Program-made: the position numbers and the translations under genes
Assembly (NCBI RefSeq): GCF_019345465.1
Contig: NZ_JAHKRC010000023.1
Location: forward strand, 1-55,132
Reading direction: 5' to 3'
Origin: Pseudomonas sp. NKUCC02_KPG
Lineage (GTDB): Bacteria; Pseudomonadota; Gammaproteobacteria; Pseudomonadales; Pseudomonadaceae
DNA length: 55,132 nucleotides
In this document: positions 44,509 to 52,625 of the stretch, piece after piece
How positions within the stretch are numbered: position 1 is the first letter of the stretch
How the letters are laid out: every line of letters begins with the position of its first letter
Notes under the pieces: model-generated
The model's input: the letters and a program-made list of their open reading frames with translations, nothing else
Told to the model about the DNA's origin: nothing
Database searches by the model: none

Positions 44509-45837
44509 ATGGTCCCTTCTCCGACTGCACGCACTACCCCTGCCCACGCTCCAAACGCAGGAATGGGTGACAAGATTCGCGGCACCCTGGCGACTGGCAA
44601 AACCCGTTGGGGCATGCTCGCACTGGTGTTTTTCGCTACCACACTGAATTTTATCGACCGCGCCGCCCTGGGCGTCATGCAACCGATCCTGGCCAAAGAG
44701 ATGAGCTGGACGGCGATGGACTACGCCAACATCAACTTCTGGTTTCAGGTGGGCTATGCCATTGGCTTCGTGCTGCAAGGCCGCCTGATCGACCGGGTTG
44801 GGGTCAAGCGCGTGTTCTTCTGCGCCGTGTTGCTCTGGAGCCTGGCCACCGGTGCTCATGGCCTGGCCACGTCAGCGGCGGGCTTTATGATTTGCCGCTT
44901 CATTCTCGGCCTGACTGAAGCAGCCAATTACCCGGCCTGCGTAAAAACCACGCGGCTGTGGTTCCCGGCCAGCGAGCGGGCCGTGGCCAGCGGGATCTTC
45001 AACGCCGGTACCAACGTGGGCGCCATGTTCACCCCCATGATGCTGCCATTGGTGCTGCACGTGTGGGGCTGGCAGGCAGCCTTTCTGTGTATGGCGGCCT
45101 TGGGCGGTGTCTGGCTGATCTTTTGGGGCTTGAAGTACTACAACCCTGAAGATCACCCAACCGTTAGCAAAGAGGAACTGGCTTACATCCAGCAAGAAAA
45201 AGAGCCTGAGCAAACCACCGTCTCTTTCGGCACCATCCTCAAGATGCGCGGCACCTGGGCATTCGCCTTGTCCTACGCCATGACGGCTCCCGTGTTCTGG
45301 TTCTACCTGTACTGGCTGCCGCCGTTTCTCAACCAGCAATACAACCTGGGCATCAGCGTGACCCAAATGGGCATCCCGCTGATCATCATCTACATCACCG
45401 CCGACTTCGGCAGTGTGGGCGGCGGGATTCTGTCTTCGGTCCTGATCAAGCGCGGCATGGCGGCGGTCAAGGCGCGGCTGGTATCGATGCTGTTGTGCGC
45501 GATCAGCATCATCGGCGTGGTGATGGCCGCAGGCTCCAGCGAACTGTGGGTCGCCGTGGGCGCCATTGCCCTGGCACTGGGTGCGCACCAGGCCTGGACG
45601 GCCAACGTGTGGAGCATGGTGATGGACTACACGCCCAAGCACATGATGGGCACCGTGTTCGGCTTTGGCGGCATGTGCGCCGCCATCGGCGGGATGTTCA
45701 TGACCCAGTTTGTGGGTTACGTGCTGACTGTCACGAACAATAACTACACCTTACTGTTCACCATGATTCCAGCAATGTACTTCATTGCGTTAGTGTGGAT
45801 GTACTTCATGGCGCCGCGAAAAATCCCACAGGTTTAG
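44509..45837 (+). CDS. MFS transporter, anion:cation symporter (ACS) type
   Basis: The 442-residue protein has 12 predicted helices and a soluble N terminus of about 35 residues. The family motifs LNFIDRAALGVMQP and GLTEAANYPACVKTTRLWFP place it in the hexuronate/aromatic-acid ACS group. It is divergent from quiC and probably brings in quinate, shikimate, dehydroshikimate or a related hydroxy-acid by proton symport. The substrate is inferred from context. The ATG at 44509 follows an imperfect AACGGG. The EamA gene starts 23 bases after its stop, in the same operon. Confidence 0.87.
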   Translation: MVPSPTARTTPAHAPNAGMGDKIRGTLATGKTRWGMLALVFFATTLNFIDRAALGVMQPILAKEMSWTAMDYANINFWFQVGYAIGFVLQGRLIDRVGVKRVFFCAVLLWSLATGAHGLATSAAGFMICRFILGLTEAANYPACVKTTRLWFPASERAVASGIFNAGTNVGAMFTPMMLPLVLHVWGWQAAFLCMAALGGVWLIFWGLKYYNPEDHPTVSKEELAYIQQEKEPEQTTVSFGTILKMRGTWAFALSYAMTAPVFWFYLYWLPPFLNQQYNLGISVTQMGIPLIIIYITADFGSVGGGILSSVLIKRGMAAVKARLVSMLLCAISIIGVVMAAGSSELWVAVGAIALALGAHQAWTANVWSMVMDYTPKHMMGTVFGFGGMCAAIGGMFMTQFVGYVLTVTNNNYTLLFTMIPAMYFIALVWMYFMAPRKIPQV

Positions 45838-45860
45838 CGCATAGAACAACGAGGTATTCG

Positions 45861-46745
45861 ATGACACTACCCACACCCCTCTCGGGGGTGAACCAACCCC
45901 TGAAGGGCATCCTGCTGATTGTGACAGCCACAGCGCTGTTCTCCAGTCACGATGCGCTGTCCAAGTACCTCAGTGGTTTCTACCCGGTGGTGATGGTGGT
46001 GTGGGCACGTTACCTGGTGCATACCGTACTGATGGCGGGAATCTTTCTGCCCCAGTCCGGGTTGCGTGTACTGCGCAGTAAACGGCCTTTGCTTCAGGTG
46101 TTGCGGGCCATTTGCCTGCTGGGTTCAGGGCTTTTTTTCACCTATGGGTTGCTGTTTATCCCACTGGCTGAAAATACGGCGGTCAACTTTCTGGCGCCGC
46201 TGCTGGTGGCGGCATTGTCCGGGCCATTACTGGGCGAGACCGTGACCCGCGGGCAATGGATGGCCGTGGTGTGCGGGTTTATCGGGGTGGTGATCATCAT
46301 CCATCCGGGAGGCGAGTTGTTTACGCCTGCGGTGTTATTGCCCATGACGGCAGCGCTGTGTTTCAGCTGCTATCAGATCCTCACGCGCAAACTCAGTGCG
46401 TACGACAGCCCCACCACCAGCAACTTTTTTGCCGGGCTGTTCAATGTGCTGGTGATGAGTGCGCTGGTGCCGTTTTTCTGGCAAACGCCGACGCTGATCC
46501 ACGGCTTGCAAATGCTGGCGCTGGGCAGCCTGGGCATGACCGCGCATTTGCTGCTGACCCAATCTTTTCGTGTGGCAGCTCCCGCATTGCTGGCGCCGTT
46601 CAGCTACTGCCAGATTGTGTTTTCAGGGGTGTTGGGCTGGTTGCTTTTTGACCACACGCCTGACCTGGCCAGCCGCATCGGCATTGCGATTATCTGCATC
46701 AGCGGGCTGGCGGCGGCATGGCAGCAGCGGCGCGGCCGCACATAA
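45861..46745 (+). CDS. EamA/DMT family transporter
   Basis: The protein is 294 residues from ATG 45861 (MTLPTPLSGVNQPLKGILLI), preceded by CGAGGT. The longer frame overlaps the MFS stop. It has ten hydrophobic helices in two EamA repeats (about 15-145 and 155-285). It may export or import a metabolite of the pathway, but the DMT superfamily is too broad to name a substrate. It shares an operon with the ACS transporter. A long inverted repeat follows the stop. Confidence 0.85.
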   Translation: MTLPTPLSGVNQPLKGILLIVTATALFSSHDALSKYLSGFYPVVMVVWARYLVHTVLMAGIFLPQSGLRVLRSKRPLLQVLRAICLLGSGLFFTYGLLFIPLAENTAVNFLAPLLVAALSGPLLGETVTRGQWMAVVCGFIGVVIIIHPGGELFTPAVLLPMTAALCFSCYQILTRKLSAYDSPTTSNFFAGLFNVLVMSALVPFFWQTPTLIHGLQMLALGSLGMTAHLLLTQSFRVAAPALLAPFSYCQIVFSGVLGWLLFDHTPDLASRIGIAIICISGLAAAWQQRRGRT

Positions 46746-46750
46746 GTCAC

Positions 46751-46896
46751 GTAGTCGCTGCCGAGGTACGAAGGCTGCGATCGAGCGCGAAGCGGTCGTA
46801 TATCGGTGAACGCGTTATTACCTGAAAAACCGCGTTCTCTGAGTTTACGACCGCTTCGCGCTCGATCGCAGCCTCGCTGCTCCCTCAGCGGCTACA
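46751..46896. repeat. Long inverted repeat, second family (copy 2, 27-base perfect arms)
   Basis: Arms 46774-46800 and 46846-46872 are perfectly complementary over 27 bases (core GATCGAGCGCGAAGCGGTCG) around a 45-base loop. Outer parts (GTAGTCGCTG... and ...CAGCGGCTAC) pair imperfectly, as in the other copies. It lies between the convergent EamA and pcaG genes. Confidence 0.88.
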
Positions 46897-46921
46897 AGGT
46901 TTGCGCTGGTGTCTCAGGCGC

Positions 46922-47527
46922 TTAAAAGTCGAAGAACACCGTCTCCCCTTCGCCCTGAATGCGGATATCAAACTTGTAGGCGGTTTTGCCATTGACTTCG
47001 CAACGGTGGGCGATCAAGGTTTCGCGCCGTTGTGGCTGCTCGATCAGGTTGAGCACCGGGCACTTGGCATTCGCCTCGGGCTCGTCGCTGAAGTACAGGC
47101 GAGTTTGCAAATGGATGTTGATGCCACGGGCAAACAGCGACACGTTGATATGCGGCGCCATCGGCACACCGCCTGCGTTGTTCACAACCCCCGGCTTGAT
47201 GGTGTTCAGCGTCCACTCACCCGCATCGAAGGTGGTGGCGGTACGACCAAAGCTGTTGAATGCTTTTTCCGAGTCAAACGCCTCGTCATAGACCCCTTCA
47301 TGGTTGGCCTGCCACAGCTCCAGAAAGGAGTCGCGCACCAGATGGCCATTGCCGTCATAAACGTTGCCAAACAGCACGATAGGCTCGCCCGCTGCACCGG
47401 GCTTGGCCATCTCGTTCCAGATTTCATCAGGTCGCGACGGGTTGCCGGCCGCAGCCAGGGCCAGGCCGATATGCACGTAGGGGCCAGCCGTTTGCGATGG
47501 GGTTTCGGGTAGCAGTTCGATAGGCAT
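46922..47527 (-). CDS. pcaG: Protocatechuate 3,4-dioxygenase alpha subunit
   Basis: A 201-residue intradiol dioxygenase-fold subunit (MPIELLPETPSQTAGPYVHIGL). The alpha subunit lacks the iron ligands but lines the active site of the (alpha-beta)n-Fe enzyme. Length and the QTAGPYVHIGLA start are typical of PcaG. With PcaH it cleaves protocatechuate between its two hydroxyls to 3-carboxy-cis,cis-muconate. It starts 11 bases after the pcaH stop with a GAGGAGCT ribosome-binding site. Confidence 0.95.
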   Translation of the reverse strand: MPIELLPETPSQTAGPYVHIGLALAAAGNPSRPDEIWNEMAKPGAAGEPIVLFGNVYDGNGHLVRDSFLELWQANHEGVYDEAFDSEKAFNSFGRTATTFDAGEWTLNTIKPGVVNNAGGVPMAPHINVSLFARGINIHLQTRLYFSDEPEANAKCPVLNLIEQPQRRETLIAHRCEVNGKTAYKFDIRIQGEGETVFFDF

Positions 47528-47538
47528 GACGGAGCTCC

Positions 47539-48258
47539 TCAGCAGTTTTCGAAGTGAGTCTGGCGCTGACCGCGCAGCACGATGTCAAAACGATACGCCA
47601 GACAATCCATCGGATTGGCCGCAGCCATGTCCAACCGGGCGATCAGGCTTTGCACGGCATCGGCGTTGGTAATCGACTTGACGATCGGGCACATGGGGAT
47701 CATCGGATCACCTTCGAAATACAGCTGGGTAATCAGCCGCGTGGCAATTGCCGGGCCACTGATGGAGACGTGGATATGCGCCGGGCGCCAGTCGTTTGGT
47801 CCGTTGCGCCAAGGATAGGGCCCCGGTTTGACGGTGCGAAAACTGTAATACCCTTCGCTGTCGGTCAGGGTGCGGCCCACGCCGCCAAAGTTTGGGTCCA
47901 GCGGCGCCAGGTAGCGGTCGTTTTTGTGGCGATACCGGCCGCCTGCGTTGGCCTGCCAGATTTCAACCAGGGTATGAGGAATCGGCTTGCCGTACTGATC
48001 GCGCACGCGCCCCGCCAGGATGATCCGCTCGCCTATCGGCAAACCACCATTGTTGAAATTAAGCAGCAGGTCGTTGTCGAACTTGCCGAACTTCAGATGG
48101 GAAAAGTCAGGCCCGCTGGTTTCACTGACCGATTGCGGAATGCTCACCAGCGCCTGGCGCGGGGAACGGGCAATGGATGTCTTGTAATCGGGGGTCAGGG
48201 CTTTGGGGTGCCAGTTGCGGTCACGGATGATAAAGCGCCGGCTGTCTGCATCAGACAT
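47539..48258 (-). CDS. pcaH: Protocatechuate 3,4-dioxygenase beta subunit
   Basis: A 239-residue subunit carrying the non-haem Fe(III) ligands Tyr109, Tyr148, His161 and His163. These are exactly one residue above the P. putida numbers, as expected with the initiator Met. The intradiol signature LAGRVRDQYGKPIPHTLVEI is present. It is the first gene of pcaHG. AGGAGATCG precedes the ATG. Downstream pathway genes (pcaB, pcaC, pcaD, pcaIJ) are not in this window. Control is probably by the adjacent PcaQ. Confidence 0.97.
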   Translation of the reverse strand: MSDADSRRFIIRDRNWHPKALTPDYKTSIARSPRQALVSIPQSVSETSGPDFSHLKFGKFDNDLLLNFNNGGLPIGERIILAGRVRDQYGKPIPHTLVEIWQANAGGRYRHKNDRYLAPLDPNFGGVGRTLTDSEGYYSFRTVKPGPYPWRNGPNDWRPAHIHVSISGPAIATRLITQLYFEGDPMIPMCPIVKSITNADAVQSLIARLDMAAANPMDCLAYRFDIVLRGQRQTHFENC

Positions 48259-48344
48259 GTCGATCTCCTGTTGTTTTTATAAAGGCCAGGCGCCAGTTTC
48301 AAACAACAGGGGAGGCAGGACTACTGAAAAGGCCAGCTCTAAAC

Positions 48345-48360
48345 ATAACCATTTAGTTAT
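48345..48360. promoter_or_regulatory. Candidate PcaQ site upstream of pcaH
   Basis: ATAACCATTTAGTTAT is an imperfect dyad (ATAACC-N4-AGTTAT), close to the ATAACC-N4-GGTTAA motif reported for rhizobial PcaQ. It overlaps the pcaQ stop codon and lies about 90-100 bases before the pcaH ATG. Confidence 0.5.
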
Positions 48361-49286
48361 GGATAAATGCCTTCACCGTAGGCCTGCCCCAATTCGCGCA
48401 AGACTTCCACACAGCCCTGTGCCGCCACCGACATCGGTACATGGGCGTTACTGCAAATACCGATCGAACCGCCCGGCTCGCGCTGGCCCAGGTCGATTTC
48501 CTGGAGTTCGCCACTGGCCAGATCCAGACGCACGGCGTCCAGCGGTGCAATCCACACCGCATCGTTGCGCAGCACATAACGCCGACTCAGAGTAATCGAC
48601 AGGGTTTCCAGACGCTGGCGGGACTGGCTGATGCCGCACTGTACAAACAGGCTGTCGGCAAAGGCGCGAATGGTGGTGTTGGCCAGCGGTAAAACCAGCG
48701 GATAGTTTTCAAGCAGGGTACGGTCCAGCGGGCCCTGGGTCAGGGGATGACCCGCGCGGGCTACCAGGGTCATGGATTCGCTGTAGAGATGTTCAAAATT
48801 CATACCCTGAATTTCCGGGCTGTCGGTCATGCGCCCTACGACCAGATCGACATCGCCTACCCTTAACTGCGATAACAGATAGGCACTTGGCCCGGTGACA
48901 ACGCTGACCACCAGCGATGAATGCCGTGCATGCAGACGCTGCACGAGTTCGGGTATCAACAGGCTTTCGACCGTCGACAAGACCCCCAGCCGCACCGTGC
49001 CGCCTACATACTCACCGCCGCGCAGGGCATTGACGCCTTCGCGCAATGCCTGCACCGAGGGCGTCGCATACCGCAGGAACGCCACGCCGGCTTCGGTCAG
49101 GGTGATCCCGCTTTTACTGCGAACAAACAGGCTGACCGTCAGCAGCGCCTCAAGCTCCTTGAGGGTTTTGGACATGGCTGGCTGGCTGACTGCCAGCACA
49201 TCGGCTGCCCGCGCCAAACTGCCCTGGCGCGCCATTTCCAGAAAGCACACAAGGTGGCGGTACTTGATGCGGGTATCAATGTTCAC
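48357..49286 (-). CDS. pcaQ: LysR-type regulator PcaQ
   Basis: The 309-residue LTTR has an N-terminal winged HTH (residues about 8-66, LVCFLEMARQGSLARAADVL and SQPAMSKTLKELE) and a periplasmic-binding-like effector domain. Sequence and position next to pcaHG fit the PcaQ group, which activates pca genes with carboxy-muconate intermediates as inducers. Unlike the usual divergent LTTR layout, it lies upstream of pcaHG on the same strand, 98 bases away. Its target promoter is therefore in that gap and may partly be served by readthrough. Confidence 0.87.
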   Translation of the reverse strand: MNIDTRIKYRHLVCFLEMARQGSLARAADVLAVSQPAMSKTLKELEALLTVSLFVRSKSGITLTEAGVAFLRYATPSVQALREGVNALRGGEYVGGTVRLGVLSTVESLLIPELVQRLHARHSSLVVSVVTGPSAYLLSQLRVGDVDLVVGRMTDSPEIQGMNFEHLYSESMTLVARAGHPLTQGPLDRTLLENYPLVLPLANTTIRAFADSLFVQCGISQSRQRLETLSITLSRRYVLRNDAVWIAPLDAVRLDLASGELQEIDLGQREPGGSIGICSNAHVPMSVAAQGCVEVLRELGQAYGEGIYP

Positions 49287-49479
49287 AGGGCTAACAACTC
49301 CGGGGCGGGGATCGGCGTGCCGTATTCAACCACTTCAGTCCGGGGCCCGGAACTGAATTAAGGCGTTCAGGTCTTTTTAACGGGATACAACGCTCTCCAA
49401 AAGCGTCTGACAGCCGGGCTGGCGCAGCCCCGACTCAGCAACAACACTTGTGACTACGATTCATCAGAGGATTACCCCC

Positions 49480-50373
49480 ATGCTTTGGAAAAAAGGCCGA
49501 CGCAGCGATAACGTCGAAGACGTGCGCGATCAAGGCACCGGTGGCGGTGGCGGCATGCGGATTGGCGGCGGCAAGGGACTGAGCCTGATGGCCGTGGTGC
49601 TGATTGTCGGCTTCGGTCTGTTAACCGGGCAGGACCCCATGCAGATACTCGGGCAGTTAAGCGGTGAGTTCACCGGGCAGTCCTCGCCCCAGGTCACTCA
49701 ACAGGCCGGGCGTGCGCCTGCGGCCAATGATGAACAGGCCGATTTTGTACGCGCAGTGCTGGGCGATACGGAAGACACCTGGCGCCAGATTTTTCAGCAA
49801 GCCGGTCGCACTTATAAAGACCCGACCCTGGTGCTGTTTCGCGGCCAGGTCAATTCGGCCTGCGGCTTTGCAACGGCAGCCAGCGGGCCGTTTTATTGCC
49901 CGGCCGACCAGAAGGTCTATCTGGACATGAGTTTCTTCCAGGAGATGACGCAACGCTTCAAGGCCGGGGGGGATTTTGCCCAGGCGTATGTGATCGCTCA
50001 TGAGGTGGGCCATCACGTGCAGACCCTGCTGGGTGTCTCGTCGAAAATGCAGATGGCTCGCCAGCAGGGTAAACGCATGGAAGGCGATGGCGGCTTGCTG
50101 GTGCGTCAGGAGTTGCAAGCCGACTGCCTGGCAGGGGTGTGGGCCAATCATGCGCAAAAACGCCTGAACTGGCTGGAACCCGGTGACATTGAATCGGCCT
50201 TGAATGCCGCAAACGCCATTGGCGATGATCGCTTGCAGCAACAAGGCCAGGGCCGTGTAGTGCCCGACTCCTTTACCCACGGCACGTCGGCGCAACGGGT
50301 GAAGTGGTTCAAGACCGGTTTTGCGCAAGGCAATATCAATCAGTGCGATACGTTTTCGGCAGCACGGCTTTAG
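49480..50373 (+). CDS. Neutral zinc metallopeptidase (YpfJ family)
   Basis: The protein is 297 residues from ATG 49480 (MLWKKGRRSDNVEDVRDQG), which has AGAGGAT upstream. A start at 49450 adds ten residues. It has a Gly-rich N terminus, one membrane helix (LSLMAVVLIVGFGLLTG) and a zincin-like domain. The HEVGHH metal motif is at 174-179, and RQELQADCLAGVWAN downstream supplies the Glu ligand. The domain probably faces the periplasm. The family (COG2321) is conserved but poorly studied. It is a single gene. A REP hairpin follows. Confidence 0.9.
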   Translation: MLWKKGRRSDNVEDVRDQGTGGGGGMRIGGGKGLSLMAVVLIVGFGLLTGQDPMQILGQLSGEFTGQSSPQVTQQAGRAPAANDEQADFVRAVLGDTEDTWRQIFQQAGRTYKDPTLVLFRGQVNSACGFATAASGPFYCPADQKVYLDMSFFQEMTQRFKAGGDFAQAYVIAHEVGHHVQTLLGVSSKMQMARQQGKRMEGDGGLLVRQELQADCLAGVWANHAQKRLNWLEPGDIESALNAANAIGDDRLQQQGQGRVVPDSFTHGTSAQRVKWFKTGFAQGNINQCDTFSAARL

Positions 50374-50383
50374 CGAGCAACCC

Positions 50384-50412
50384 TGTGGGAGCAGGGCTTG
50401 CCCGCTCCCACA
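50384..50412. repeat. Single REP hairpin
   Basis: TGTGGGAGCAGGGCTTGCCC (from 50384) closes on GCTCCCACA, forming one compact palindrome 10 bases after the metallopeptidase stop. It looks like a collapsed version of the pairs seen elsewhere and may end the convergent transcripts. Confidence 0.8.
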
Positions 50413-50420
50413 GCGTCCTG

Positions 50421-51011
50421 TCAGTCGAGCAACTGGCGCAACTCGAAGCAGTCTTTGGCGTGCCAGTCAGTCAGTTCGGGCCACGGGTTTTCGGGGACGT
50501 TGACCAGTACGGTTTTGCTGCCGGCAGCGCGACCACAAGCCAGGTCAAAGTGATAATCCCCCACCATCACCATCTTCGCCGGGGATATGTCCCACGCCCG
50601 CGCCAGCTGTAGCAGGCCATCGGGGTCAGGTTTGTGTGCCGCGTTGTCACGGCCCAACACATCCTGTGGCGCAAAGCACTGGTCCAGGCCAATGGCCTTG
50701 AGCGTGATGTGTGCCAGCTCCTGGGCGTTACGGGTCAGTACACCCAGACGACACCCCTGGGCGACCAGATCGCGCACCAGTTCGACCGCCCCCGGCGCAG
50801 GCGTTGAGGCCAGCGCCAGTTCGCGTTCGTGCTCCAGCAACCAGGCGTGCTTGGCCGCCGCCACCTCGGCGGGCAAGCCGTTGAGGTGGGTCAGGATGTC
50901 TTCACCCACGGGGATCTCCAGCTCCCGACGAATCACGGCAAAATCATGCACGGCGACGGTCAGGGTGCCGTCCATGTCGAAAACCCAGTGTTTGACGTCC
51001 TTGAGTGTCAT
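50421..51011 (-). CDS. HAD-IA family hydrolase (phosphatase)
   Basis: A 196-residue HAD phosphatase. The nucleophile Asp12 and acid Asp14 lie in VFDMDGTLT. Motif II is GVLTRN and motif III is HKPDPDG. The MVGDYHFDLACGRAAGSKTV segment completes the metal site. The helical cap is small (C1). The substrate is unknown; the family includes phosphoglycolate-phosphatase-like enzymes. It overlaps tesB by 4 bases (ATGA), so the two form one translational unit, but the functional link is unclear. Confidence 0.9.
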   Translation of the reverse strand: MTLKDVKHWVFDMDGTLTVAVHDFAVIRRELEIPVGEDILTHLNGLPAEVAAAKHAWLLEHERELALASTPAPGAVELVRDLVAQGCRLGVLTRNAQELAHITLKAIGLDQCFAPQDVLGRDNAAHKPDPDGLLQLARAWDISPAKMVMVGDYHFDLACGRAAGSKTVLVNVPENPWPELTDWHAKDCFELRQLLD

Positions 51012-51877
51012 GCCCAGTCCTTGCGGTGGCGAATCAAACCTTCCTGCGTGACCGACGCAACCAGCTGGCCTGCGCGGTTGTAGACGCTGCCACGGGAGAA
51101 TCCGCGAGAATTACCGGCCCACGGGCTGTCCATTGCATAGAGCAACCAGTCATCGGCGCGCAGGTCAGCGTGAAACCACAGTGCGTGATCAAGACTGGCG
51201 ACCTGCATATCCTTTTGCCACACGCCTTTGCCGTGGGGCAGCAAGGAGGTGGTCAGCAAGCCAAAGTCCGAGGCGTAGGCCAGCAGATATTTATGCAGCG
51301 CAGGCGTGTCGGGCAATGTGCCGTCGGCGCGAAACCACACGTACTTGATCGGGTCGCTGACCTTGGGGTTGAACGGGTCTTCGCCCACCACCGGACGAAA
51401 CTCGATGGGCTTGGCGCACAGCAGTTTTTCACGCATCGACTCAGGAATCAGATCCGCGCGCTGGCGAATCATGTCGAGCTCCGAAGGCAGGTTCTCAGGT
51501 CCTACAACATCAGGCATAGGGATCTGATGTTCAAAACCGCCCTCGTCGTATTGAAACGAAGCGCTGCTGGTAAAGATCGGCTGGCCCTTTTGAATGGCGG
51601 TCACCCGGCGCGTACTGAAGCTACCGCCGTCACGCACCCGGTCAACCTGATACACCACGGGCAAGCTTGCATCGCCCGGGCGCAGAAAATAGCCATGCAT
51701 CGAGTGCACATGACGGGCATCTTCAACCGTCTGGCTCATGGCTGACAGTGATTGACCGAGTACCTGACCACCGAACAGCTGGCGAAATCCCAAGTCCTGG
51801 CTGCTGCCGCGAAAGAGGTTCTCTTCGATCGGTTCCAGGGTCAGCAAATTGACCAGATCATCCAACACTTGGCTCAT
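51008..51877 (-). CDS. tesB: Acyl-CoA thioesterase II
   Basis: A 289-residue double-hotdog thioesterase (E. coli TesB 286). The N-terminal hotdog has FRGSSQDLGFRQLFGGQVLGQ, and the C-terminal one has SLDHALWFHADLRADDWLLY and NRAGQLVASVTQEGLIR. The Asp, Thr and Gln of the TesB catalytic triad are present in these segments. It hydrolyses medium- to long-chain acyl-CoAs in the cytoplasm. It is upstream of and overlaps the HAD gene. Confidence 0.95.
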   Translation of the reverse strand: MSQVLDDLVNLLTLEPIEENLFRGSSQDLGFRQLFGGQVLGQSLSAMSQTVEDARHVHSMHGYFLRPGDASLPVVYQVDRVRDGGSFSTRRVTAIQKGQPIFTSSASFQYDEGGFEHQIPMPDVVGPENLPSELDMIRQRADLIPESMREKLLCAKPIEFRPVVGEDPFNPKVSDPIKYVWFRADGTLPDTPALHKYLLAYASDFGLLTTSLLPHGKGVWQKDMQVASLDHALWFHADLRADDWLLYAMDSPWAGNSRGFSRGSVYNRAGQLVASVTQEGLIRHRKDWA

Positions 51878-51964
51878 TCAGATTCTCCTCACACAGAGCA
51901 ATACCGTCGCAATCTTCGTTACGTCGGTCAAAAATTCCGGCTTTCGCCGCTCTACTGCACCTGC

Positions 51965-52534
51965 TTAACCGTGCAGGGTTTGCAACCACTGCGCCCGCGA
52001 AATGCGGTACAGCACGTGGGGCTTTAACACGTCACCTTCAAGCAGCCGTGGATGTTCAAAGTCAGCGTCGGGATCGTGCTGCATGCCAATGGCCTGCATG
52101 ACTTTCTGGGAGGCCAGGTTCACCTGGCTGGTAAACGACACCACCTGATCCAGCGCCAATCGATCGAAGGCACAGCGCAATGCCGCCCATGCCGCCTCAC
52201 TGGCGTAGCCCAGGCCCCAATGCTCAGGCGCCAGGCGCCAGCCGATTTCGACGGCCGGGGCGAACGAGGCGTCAAAAGAGACATTCATCAGCCCGGTAAA
52301 ACCGATAAAGGCACCCGTGTCCTTGCGCTCCAGCGCCCACAACCCGTAGCCGTATTCGGCAAAGTGGCCGCGAATCCGCCCAATCAGCGCTGCGCTTTCG
52401 AGGCGGCTCAAGGGCGCCGGAAAATAGCGCATCACCTGGGGGTCAGCACACATGGCAGCGAACTCGGGCAAGTCTGTGTCTCGCCAGGGGCGCAAGTGCA
52501 AACGGGCACTCTCGAGCTCTTTGATTTGCTCCAT
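51965..52534 (-). CDS. GNAT acetyltransferase (RimJ/RimL-like)
   Basis: A 189-residue GNAT-fold protein beginning MEQIKELESARLHLRPWRDTDLPEFAAMCADPQVMRYF, typical of the Acetyltransf_3 (RimJ/RimL) branch. EIGWRLAPEHWGLGYASEA is the acetyl-CoA-binding motif A region. It transfers acetyl to an amine of an unknown acceptor. It is likely in the same transcription unit as tesB (87-base gap) and divergent from the histone-deacetylase gene. Confidence 0.88.
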   Translation of the reverse strand: MEQIKELESARLHLRPWRDTDLPEFAAMCADPQVMRYFPAPLSRLESAALIGRIRGHFAEYGYGLWALERKDTGAFIGFTGLMNVSFDASFAPAVEIGWRLAPEHWGLGYASEAAWAALRCAFDRLALDQVVSFTSQVNLASQKVMQAIGMQHDPDADFEHPRLLEGDVLKPHVLYRISRAQWLQTLHG

Positions 52535-52625
52535 CGGTTCTCTCCGATTTGTTACCGGGCTTTACATATGTCGGCAGTGTACAGCGCTGTTAATATCCAG
52601 CGCTCGTTACGACGCGAAAATCCCT

